From Acidimicrobiaceae bacterium (GTDB taxonomy: Bacteria; Actinomycetota; Acidimicrobiia; Acidimicrobiales; RAAP-2): a DNA stretch of 9,078 nucleotides. Of the stretch, positions 1 to 5,547 are shown in pieces; positions within the stretch are counted from its first letter, which is position 1, and every line of letters starts with the position of its first letter. The position numbers and the translations under genes are program-made. The notes beneath the pieces were generated by a model. The model saw only the letters and a list, made by a program, of their open reading frames with translations. It was not told where the DNA came from and made no database searches. The DNA lies in the NCBI GenBank assembly GCA_003131665.1, contig PKWA01000039.1:17339-26416 (forward strand), given 5' to 3'.

Positions 1-211
1 CGCGCAGGTCGACGCCGTCGAGCAGGATCTTGCCGCTGGTCGGCGGTTCGAAGCCCGCGATCATGCGCAACAGTGTGGTCTTACCCGAACCGGAAGGACC
101 CAACATGGTGAAGAACTCACCGGCACGGATGTCGAGTGAGACGCCGTTGACGACGACGTTGTCGGAGAATCGCTTGACTACTTCACGGACTTCTACCGCC
201 GATTCCGACAC
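1..211 (-). CDS. ABC transporter ATP-binding protein, PotA-type, N-terminal 70 residues (partial)
   Basis: This is the start of an ABC transporter ATPase; the rest lies beyond the left edge. The GTG start at 211-209 is preceded by a good Shine-Dalgarno sequence, GGGAGG, at 222-217. The Walker A motif GPSGSGKTT is at residues 38-46, followed by [20 protein letters not shown], the usual Walker A to Q-loop spacing region. The phrase [23 protein letters not shown] is typical of the PotA/spermidine-putrescine (COG3842) branch of importer ATPases, which energise uptake of polyamines, iron or similar solutes at the inner face of the membrane. The substrate cannot be read because the signature motif, Walker B and the C-terminal TOBE region are missing. 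It follows the FAD oxidase on the same strand after 112 bp, so co-transcription is possible but not shown. Family assignment is firm; the subfamily is inference. Confidence 0.9.
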   Translation of the reverse strand, partial: MSESAVEVREVVKRFSDNVVVNGVSLDIRAGEFFTMLGPSGSGKTTLLRMIAGFEPPTSGKILLDGVDLR

Positions 212-323
212 CGTCGCCTCCCGCAATCGGTCTCACCTTAGGCCAGGGTTCGTACGCCCGACTACGTCGAGACGCTGATGACCCCAGTGGTGAACAAGAT
301 TCGACGACGGCCGAGACGCCGGC

Positions 324-1715
324 TTAGTCGCCGTCTCGTTCATCGAGATGGCGAAAGGGATTGAGCAGTCCCGAGGGATCAAAGACGTGTTTGATCTTTC
401 GCTGCAGTTCCACCAGCGCGGGGTCCGCGAGTGCCAAGTACGGCCCACGCTTGTCGAGGCCCAAACCGTGTTCCCCGGAGATCGCACCGCCCAGGTTCAC
501 GCCGGCGCGAAAGAGTTCCAACAAGAGTTCGTTCCGGCGAACCTCGTCGGGTTGGAAGACCGACATGTGCACGTTGCCGTCGCCCACGTGACCACAACCC
601 GCCACAAACGCGCCGTAGTGCGTGGCCAGATCGGCGACCTGCTCGAGGAACGTCGGTACCGCCGAACGCGGCACCACGACGTCGAGGATCTCGTGCGCGC
701 CAGCGGCCTTGGCCATCCAAAAGACGCGCTCTCTCGCTTCGATGAGTTGGGTCGCCGCGGCGCCTTCGAGCACGTAGACGTCGAGCGCGCCGGCGTCCGA
801 GACGAGACCGGCCGCCGCGACGAGGTCGTTCTCGAGCTGCTCGGCGGTCCTCGTCTCAAGCACCACGATGAGATAGGCGGCCGTCTGTTCGAGAATCGTC
901 GGGTCGACGCCGAGTTTCAACTCCGTGCCCCGCTCCAGCGAGGCCATGGTCAACACGTCGAGATATTCGAGAATCGACGGCGCCAGGCCCGAGGCAATTA
1001 ACGTCGGCACGACGCTGGTGACGGAGCGCAGGTCGCTAAAGGGCACCAACATTGTCGCGGCGAAGCTCATGACCGGGGAGAGTTTGAGGGTGACCTCGGT
1101 GACCAGAGCCAAGGTGCCCTCGCTGCCAATGATCAACTGGGTCAGGTCGTAGCCCGAAGAGGACTTGACGACGGGGCCGCCGGTCTTCAAGACGGTGCCG
1201 TCCATCAATACGACCTCGAGTCCGAGCACGTGGTGACGTGTGACGCCGTGGCGCACCGCGCGCATGCCCCCGGCGTTGGTGTTCACGTTGCCACCGATCG
1301 ACCCCGAGAGTTCACCGGGGTAGACCGGATAGTGCAGGCCCGTGCCGAGGAGCTGTTCGTTGAGTTCGCGCAGCGTGATCCCGGCCTGGACGACTGCCAC
1401 GTGGTCGCCCGCGTCGACGCGGATAACGTCGCGCATCCGGTCAAAGCAGATCACCAGGCCCCCGTTGACCGGCACAGCGCCCCCCGAGAGGCCCGTGCCC
1501 GAGCCGCGTGGCGTAACCGGTATCTGGTGGCGGCCGGCCCAGCGAACCAACTCGGCGACCTCGGCGCTGGAGTGCGGTCGCGCTACCGCTAGGGGCGTGC
1601 GGGGCCGTACGTGCAAGGACTCGTCGTGCAGATCCTCGGGCGAGTGCGCGCCCTCGAAGGTGACGTCGCCGCTGACAATACTTATAAGCTCGTTTCGCCG
1701 TTCGGTGTCGTTCAC
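324..1715 (-). CDS. FAD-linked oxidase, GlcD/D-lactate dehydrogenase family (463 aa)
   Basis: This is a flavin-dependent 2-hydroxyacid dehydrogenase of the VAO/PCMH superfamily. Relatives oxidise D-lactate, glycolate or similar 2-hydroxyacids to the 2-oxoacid and pass electrons to the membrane quinone pool or another acceptor. The N-terminal FAD-binding half shows PVTPRGSGTGLSGGAVP (residues 66-82), the pyrophosphate-binding segment, then YPGELSGSIGGNVNTNAGG (132-150) and SGYDLTQLIIGSEGTLALVT (187-206). The C-terminal half carries the conserved metal/substrate-site motifs GHVGDGNVH (375-383) and SGEHGLG (413-419), and ends with the family's usual DPSGLLNP. Length is normal for single-subunit GlcD-like enzymes and both domains look intact. 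The start is GTG at 1715; upstream lies AGTAGGG, usable as a weak Shine-Dalgarno or, as TAGGGT, as a -10 box. The gene starts 43 bp after the MFS gene on the same strand, so the two probably form an operon. The exact substrate (lactate, glycolate, 2-hydroxyglutarate) cannot be read from the sequence. Confidence 0.93.
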   Translation of the reverse strand: MNDTERRNELISIVSGDVTFEGAHSPEDLHDESLHVRPRTPLAVARPHSSAEVAELVRWAGRHQIPVTPRGSGTGLSGGAVPVNGGLVICFDRMRDVIRVDAGDHVAVVQAGITLRELNEQLLGTGLHYPVYPGELSGSIGGNVNTNAGGMRAVRHGVTRHHVLGLEVVLMDGTVLKTGGPVVKSSSGYDLTQLIIGSEGTLALVTEVTLKLSPVMSFAATMLVPFSDLRSVTSVVPTLIASGLAPSILEYLDVLTMASLERGTELKLGVDPTILEQTAAYLIVVLETRTAEQLENDLVAAAGLVSDAGALDVYVLEGAAATQLIEARERVFWMAKAAGAHEILDVVVPRSAVPTFLEQVADLATHYGAFVAGCGHVGDGNVHMSVFQPDEVRRNELLLELFRAGVNLGGAISGEHGLGLDKRGPYLALADPALVELQRKIKHVFDPSGLLNPFRHLDERDGD

Positions 1716-1758
1716 TATCGCAGAACCCTACTCTTCAACGATTTGTGCCATTTCAGCG

Positions 1759-3066
1759 CTACGGCGTGCTCTCTCGCTCGTCGGGCTCGGTAGCGGCGTC
1801 GTTCCCCTCGAGCACGAGGCCCGAGTTGAAGTCCTCAACCCGCTCGGGATCGCGCACGGCCGGCACCGCTACGACCGCGAAGCAGATAATTCCCGAGATC
1901 AACCCGCACGCCAGTACAGCGTGGCGTATCCCGAGGGCCGACGCCGCCACGCCGGCGAACAAGATGCCCAGGGGTCCCAAGGAAAATGCGAAGAGGTAGA
2001 CCAGCGACGACACACGCCCGAGTACTTCACGCGGCACCAGCTCTTGCATCATGGCGAACCACAGCACGTCGCCGTAGAGGATAAAGCCGACTTCGAGCGC
2101 CACTATTGCGCCCGCCACGAGCACGTTCGGCGCGAAGGCGAGTGCGGCGATGGCGCCGCCGCCGACGCCGTAGGCGCTCCACAGCACCGTCACGCGACGG
2201 CGCGGCGAACCGAGTCGCGCGACGATCAGCGAAGCGACGATGCCGGCCGCCCCGCCGGCGGCGAAGACCAGTCCGAGGTCGAGCGCGCTGGCGTGCAGAG
2301 TCTCGCGAACCAAGAGCGGCAACAACACCGTCAACGGAGCTATGCCAAAGAAGTTGGCCAGGGCCGCGCCGACGATGGAAAAGCCCAGCCAGTGGCGCCG
2401 CCAGACGTAGCGCAGTCCTTCGTGGGCGTCTTCGAACACCGAGTTGTTCGATCCCCGGGGACGGGTGCTCGAGCGCATGATCGTAAGACACAGTGCGGAC
2501 ACGAAGAAGCTGACGGCGTCGACGCCAAAGGACCAGGCGGTGCCGATCGCCGCGACGACAAGGCCGCCGATGGCGGGGCCGATCAGCCCTTGGGTCAACT
2601 GCGAGCTCATCTGGCTGAGAGCGTTGCCCGGTACGAGCAGCTCGGGCGAAAGGATCTCGGGCACGATCGTCATCGAGGCCGGACCAAAGAAGCTGTCCGC
2701 TGCGCCAAAGACCGCGGCCATCACGATCAGTTCGACGAGGTGCAGTTCACCCTTCGCGATCAAGAGCGCGGTGACGCCCACGGCGACGCCGCGCACGCCG
2801 TCCGAACTCAGCATCACGAATCGACTCGGCACCCGATCGACCACGACACCCCCGACCAAGGCGAGTAGCACCGAGGGGATGGCCCGCGCCGCGAACACCA
2901 GCGCGATGCCCGAGGGATGGTGATCGACCTCGAGCGTGACAATCGCCAAGGCGATCGTGAAGATACCGTCGCCCAAGGAGGAGACTGCCTGACCCGTCCA
3001 CAACAAGGCGAAGTCCCGGACCCTCAGGGCCCGAAAAGTTCCCTTCGCTTTTTCGTTGCTCGACAC
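1759..3066 (-). CDS. MFS transporter, EntS/MFS_3-like exporter (435 aa)
   Basis: This is a twelve-helix major facilitator, probably a proton-driven exporter of a small molecule. TM1 begins at DFALLWTGQAVSSLGDGIF (residues 18-36). The TM2-TM3 loop VDRVPSRF (76-83) is the reduced motif A of this branch. FGPASMTIVPEIL (127-139) and MMQELVPREVLGRVSSLVY (339-357) are typical of the MFS_3/EntS group, which includes siderophore and macrolide exporters. A charged cytoplasmic loop near 200-225 separates the two six-helix halves. The C-terminal tail from about 404 is hydrophilic and acidic. The GTG start at 3066 has no Shine-Dalgarno sequence, but TAGAAT lies exactly 6 nt upstream, which fits a leaderless transcript and supports this start. 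No other usable start is seen near the first helix. It is followed after 43 bp by the FAD oxidase gene. The transported substrate is unknown. Confidence 0.92.
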   Translation of the reverse strand: MSSNEKAKGTFRALRVRDFALLWTGQAVSSLGDGIFTIALAIVTLEVDHHPSGIALVFAARAIPSVLLALVGGVVVDRVPSRFVMLSSDGVRGVAVGVTALLIAKGELHLVELIVMAAVFGAADSFFGPASMTIVPEILSPELLVPGNALSQMSSQLTQGLIGPAIGGLVVAAIGTAWSFGVDAVSFFVSALCLTIMRSSTRPRGSNNSVFEDAHEGLRYVWRRHWLGFSIVGAALANFFGIAPLTVLLPLLVRETLHASALDLGLVFAAGGAAGIVASLIVARLGSPRRRVTVLWSAYGVGGGAIAALAFAPNVLVAGAIVALEVGFILYGDVLWFAMMQELVPREVLGRVSSLVYLFAFSLGPLGILFAGVAASALGIRHAVLACGLISGIICFAVVAVPAVRDPERVEDFNSGLVLEGNDAATEPDERESTP

Positions 3067-3072
3067 GAAGAA

Positions 3073-3078
3073 ATTCTA
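3073..3078 (-). promoter_or_regulatory. Candidate -10 box for a leaderless MFS transcript
   Basis: On the minus strand the hexamer TAGAAT (one mismatch to TATAAT) ends 6 nt before the GTG start of the MFS gene. In high-GC Gram-positive bacteria, leaderless genes commonly have a TANNNT box about 6-7 nt before the start codon, so that transcription begins on the start codon itself. The box lies in the T-rich tail of the preceding terminator, and any -35 would fall within the terminator stem, where no TTGACA-like hexamer is seen. The assignment is inferred from spacing. Confidence 0.5.
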
Positions 3079-3082
3079 GAAA

Positions 3083-3116
3083 CAACGAGGCCCCCTCCGG
3101 GGAGGGGGCCTCGTTG
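3083..3116 (-). terminator. Strong intrinsic terminator after the secreted-protein gene
   Basis: A perfect 16-bp inverted repeat, with arms 3083-3098 and 3101-3116 and only two bases between them, forms a very G/C-rich hairpin. Reading leftward, the stem is followed by TTTCTAGAATTTCTT, a broken U-tract. It begins 24 bp past the stop codon of the 548-residue secreted protein and ends 16 bp before the MFS start. The plus-strand side lacks a T-tract, so it acts mainly for minus-strand transcripts. Confidence 0.9.
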
Positions 3117-3139
3117 AGAACGCGCAGCGCGAGTCGCGA

Positions 3140-4786
3140 TTACTTCACGGAGTACTTCACGCTGGTGGACTTGCCACTCGCAAAGCGAATGGTGGCGCTG
3201 TAGTTGCCCTTCTTTCCGGTGGCCGCTTCCTTTACCTTGACGGTCAACTTGGTGGCCGTGGTCTTGGTGACGGTGAAGGTCGTGCCCGCGTGACCGGTGA
3301 TTTTGGCCTTGGCGGTGAAGTGCGTACCCGTGATGGTGAGTGTCACGGTTTTGCCGGGGATCGCCGGGCCGGAGATCTTGCTGGCCTTGGGTGCCGGCGG
3401 GGGCGGTGTGGTCGTGGTTGCGGTAACCGTGAGTGCATACGTAAACGTTCCGGTGTCGGTACCGGTGTCACCGGTCGTACCAGAGGCGGTGTAGACACCG
3501 GCCGCCAGTGCGCCCGACGTGCTCACGGCACCGCTCGAGGACACCACGATGCTGGGGTTGCCCGCAGTTTGGGTGTAGGTCACTGCTCCGGTATTGCCGC
3601 TCGAGGCGAGCTGGTCGGTGAAGCCCGACGATGCACTGGCCGTCACGGTGTTGGCGACGGGCAGGTTCTGTGAGACGACCCCCGACTTCGCGGTGAAGGT
3701 GAACGAGGCGTCAATGAAGTTTGCCGATTTTCCGCACGCGAGGGCCGAGTTGACGTCGTTACTCGGGTACGGCGTGAAATTGACCTCACAGAGGTACACC
3801 GTGTACGCGGTGCCCGAGGTCACGGTCGCGGGCACCGTAATGGTGCCGCCGAGGACCGGGGGCGTGAGGGTCGTGCCGTTGTAGCAGTCGTTCGAGATCG
3901 TGACGTTCGAGGCCAGGCCACCTCCCACTTCGGTGGAAGAACCCTGGACCCACCAGGAGTCCGCGAGCAACGTGCTGGGCACGTCGCCGTAGCCCACTCC
4001 GGTGCACGACGAGGGAGCGGTGATGGCCGTGGCGCCGGTCTCGAGGGCGGTGATCGCTTCGAGCGCCGCGCCCCACCAGTAACCGGTGGCGCCGGCGGCG
4101 TCGCTGACGTTAATCAAGCTGCCCGCCGAACCCGTGGTCTGCAGCGCCGAGATGGTCGGAGCATTGGGTGGGGTTGTCTGCGAGGCGTACTGGATCAAAT
4201 ACTCCGCGCCCGCGACCTCCGCCTCTTGGGCGTTGGCGACCGCGAGAGCACAGCCAAAGAGTCCCGCGTTGACCTGCGCGGCTGAAGGTGGACAGACGGC
4301 GTTGGGGTCGCCGGCCGAGGTGAACGTGGCCGGAACGGCGAACGTGGCGATTTCACAAGAGCCAGCTGTTCCTGCCGGACAACCGGTGTCGGTGGTACTC
4401 GGCGCGAAGGTGCCGAGCGCGCCGGTGTCCGCTTCACCGGTAGGGATGACGTTGGCGGACGCCGTAGCGGCGAGCAGAGACGCCTCGGCCACGACCGCGG
4501 CAGCGGAGGAGTCGTTGCAGTCGAACATGAGTTGGGTCGTGCCGGCGGTGACGCCCACGATCAAAGTCGTCGAAGGAACCGCGACGCCAGTTCCCGCAGT
4601 AACCGTCACGTTGCACGGTGCGCTCGAGGTGACGTGTGGCGTTAAGGGTGACGCGAACGCGCTGCCCGTCGAGCTAATGGCCAGTGCGGTTATTAAGAGC
4701 AACGCGCCCGCGCCGGTCGCCAAGGTTGAGGCCAGTGACGCTCGACGCGCGTGGCGGACTTTGTTATTACTAAATGGATTGGTCAT
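3140..4786 (-). CDS. Secreted protein with Ig-like and Lys-rich IPT/TIG-like C-terminal domains (548 aa), function unknown
   Basis: The ATG start at 4786 has AGGGG about 5 nt upstream. A Sec signal peptide is clear: basic RHARR (residues 11-15), a hydrophobic core at 24-38, and a cleavage site AFA|S after residue 45. Residues 46-365 are Ala/Thr/Ser/Gly-rich with ten cysteines (58, 90, 136, 144, 165, 179, 261, 301, 333, 351), probably paired outside the cell, and two WW pairs (GYWWGAAL near 236, DSWWVQGSS near 277). I do not recognise this part. Residues 371-455 look like a bacterial Ig-like or putative cadherin-type beta-sandwich. A TTTTPPPPAPK linker (457-467) leads to a C-terminal beta-sandwich (468-548) resembling IPT/TIG domains (ISGPAIPGKTVTLTITGTHF). 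This last domain carries 14 Lys and one Arg, whereas residues 46-466 have only two Lys and no Arg. No LPXTG motif or TM anchor is present, so it is secreted or held non-covalently, perhaps by the basic domain. Its own terminator follows. It diverges from the large repeat-protein gene. Confidence 0.85.
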   Translation of the reverse strand: MTNPFSNNKVRHARRASLASTLATGAGALLLITALAISSTGSAFASPLTPHVTSSAPCNVTVTAGTGVAVPSTTLIVGVTAGTTQLMFDCNDSSAAAVVAEASLLAATASANVIPTGEADTGALGTFAPSTTDTGCPAGTAGSCEIATFAVPATFTSAGDPNAVCPPSAAQVNAGLFGCALAVANAQEAEVAGAEYLIQYASQTTPPNAPTISALQTTGSAGSLINVSDAAGATGYWWGAALEAITALETGATAITAPSSCTGVGYGDVPSTLLADSWWVQGSSTEVGGGLASNVTISNDCYNGTTLTPPVLGGTITVPATVTSGTAYTVYLCEVNFTPYPSNDVNSALACGKSANFIDASFTFTAKSGVVSQNLPVANTVTASASSGFTDQLASSGNTGAVTYTQTAGNPSIVVSSSGAVSTSGALAAGVYTASGTTGDTGTDTGTFTYALTVTATTTTPPPPAPKASKISGPAIPGKTVTLTITGTHFTAKAKITGHAGTTFTVTKTTATKLTVKVKEAATGKKGNYSATIRFASGKSTSVKYSVK

Positions 4787-4904
4787 GAAGCCCCTAGCTA
4801 CTTAAGATTGTTGACGCATCGCTCCGCGGTGCTACATCGATGTTACCGGTCATTCCAACGGCCAACCGCGTAAATTTTTCGCGCAACGCGAGATGAAATC
4901 AAAC

Positions 4905-4933
4905 TTGACACAAAATCGCCTTCGCGTTAGTGA
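4905..4933 (+). promoter_or_regulatory. Candidate plus-strand promoter with consensus -35
   Basis: TTGACA at 4905-4910 is a perfect -35 hexamer. After a 17-bp spacer, TAGTGA at 4928-4933 is a poor -10. If used, it would give a leader of about 600 nt before the repeat-protein gene or a separate small RNA. The weak -10 keeps confidence low. Confidence 0.25.
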
Positions 4934-5166
4934 GTGACGTGCGCACTCCAAACGCGAACACCTTCATTGTTATGAAGAACCCTTTTGGACCGCGAGTGGC
5001 AAGTGATCTCAAACTTGCATCAGTGAGTCAGATTTGTCACCTCGATTCACATCCAATTTTCAAGGTGTCCTATCTAACTTTTCGTCGCGACAGGTTCTCG
5101 TGACGACCTGCCGTCGAGCGCCGCGTTTCACGTCGTTCTCTTTTGGTGTCTTTGGCGCGAGCGACT

Positions 5167-5197
5167 AAGAAGGACTTCTTCTCACGTGCTGGCACGT
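5167..5197. promoter_or_regulatory. Two adjacent 6-2-6 palindromes, possible operators
   Basis: AAGAAG-GA-CTTCTT (5167-5180) and ACGTGC-TG-GCACGT (5184-5197) are both perfect 14-bp inverted repeats with a 2-bp centre, 3 bp apart, centres 17 bp apart. Equal geometry but different sequence argues against one tandem site. They could bind dimeric regulators or fold in RNA as short hairpins. Function is unknown. Confidence 0.3.
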
Positions 5198-5222
5198 TCG
5201 ATCAACTGGTCGGTCTTCGTAC

Positions 5223-5238
5223 GTAACGATTGGTAACG
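5223..5238 (+). repeat. Direct repeat GTAACG-N4-GTAACG
   Basis: The hexamer GTAACG occurs at 5223-5228 and 5233-5238, a 10-bp (one helical turn) period. This is the geometry of tandem sites for OmpR/PhoB-type response regulators. It lies about 310 bp upstream of the repeat-protein start, which is far for direct activation. A six-base repeat can easily arise by chance. Confidence 0.2.
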
Positions 5239-5461
5239 GCGACGAATCGAAGGAGCAGTGGTCTCCACGCCCAACACCAAGATCCGGCGGAAGTCGTTCG
5301 CCAAGTGTGATGTATGCGACTGTCTCTGCACCGTCGCTAGTCCACATTTTCGCAGTCATCATTGGGTTTTACAACCTCCTCGCCGTTGAACTTCCCTCCG
5401 CGGCAAATTCAACTCAATCAAGTGTGAGGGAACGCGTCGTGAAGGTGCGCCGAATCATCTT

Positions 5462-5467
5462 TATAAG
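5462..5467 (+). promoter_or_regulatory. Candidate -10 box for the large repeat-protein gene
   Basis: TATAAG matches TATAAT at five of six positions and lies about 80 bp before the GTG at 5548, giving a leader of roughly 74 nt. The -35 position (near 5439-5444, GTGAAG) is only a weak match. A second possible box, TATAGA, is at 5502-5507. Assignment is tentative. Confidence 0.35.
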
Positions 5468-5516
5468 ATTTTTGAGGATTACACGTTGGCACCTTCTTTG
5501 TTATAGATTTTGAATG

Positions 5517-5543
5517 CTTCCCCCGGGAAGTTTCTTGGGGGGA
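5517..5543 (+). promoter_or_regulatory. Shine-Dalgarno (GGGGGGA) with possible masking hairpin
   Basis: The ribosome binding site GGGGGGA at 5537-5543 sits 4 nt before the GTG at 5548 and fixes that start. Just upstream, TCCCCC (5519-5524) can pair with GGGGGA (5538-5543) over a 13-nt loop, hiding the site. The same C-run can instead pair locally (CTTCC 5517-5521 with GGAAG 5526-5530), which would expose it. The ribosome binding site is seen directly; the switch is inference. Confidence 0.55.
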
Positions 5544-5547
5544 CACC

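Larger units (their letters stand above)
4787..5547. other. Non-coding divergent intergenic region between two secreted-protein genes
   Basis: This 761-bp stretch is visibly richer in A/T (runs such as AAATTTTT and ATTTTT) than the flanking genes, and has no ORF with both a ribosome binding site and plausible protein composition. It must contain promoters for the leftward gene at 4786 and the rightward gene at 5548. No tRNA, recognisable riboswitch or mobile-element end was seen. The 9-mer TCAAACTTG occurs twice, at 4899-4907 and 5009-5017. Other candidate sites are listed separately. Confidence 0.7.

Noticed and set aside
348..1001. Plus-strand open frame of 217 codons
   Set aside because: Antisense to the FAD oxidase, with shadow-type composition and no recognisable motif.
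1342..2868. Plus-strand open frame of 508 codons
   Set aside because: It runs antisense across both the FAD oxidase and MFS genes, is full of Arg, His, Asp and Gly with no family motif, and has no ribosome binding site. It is a high-GC shadow frame.
4086..4805. Plus-strand open frame of 239 codons
   Set aside because: Antisense to the secreted-protein gene, mirroring its low-complexity Ala/Thr codons; the opposite frame has a clear signal peptide and ribosome binding site.
4879..4891. Hairpin TCGCG-CAA-CGCGA as a terminator
   Set aside because: The stem is only 5 bp, and neither strand has a T-tract on the downstream side. It could equally be an operator half or chance.
4939..4946. Palindrome GTGCGCAC as an operator
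   Set aside because: An isolated 8-bp palindrome in G/C-rich DNA is expected by chance and shows no partner site.
5165..5362. Minus-strand 65-codon frame
   Set aside because: No ribosome binding site, no motif, and mixed composition; it lies in the regulatory region and overlaps the paired palindromes.
5307..5513. Plus-strand 68-codon frame with a hydrophobic start
   Set aside because: No Shine-Dalgarno before the ATG, and an irregular composition ending in a basic, Ile/Arg/Phe-rich tail unlike a small membrane protein. It overlaps candidate promoter sequence.
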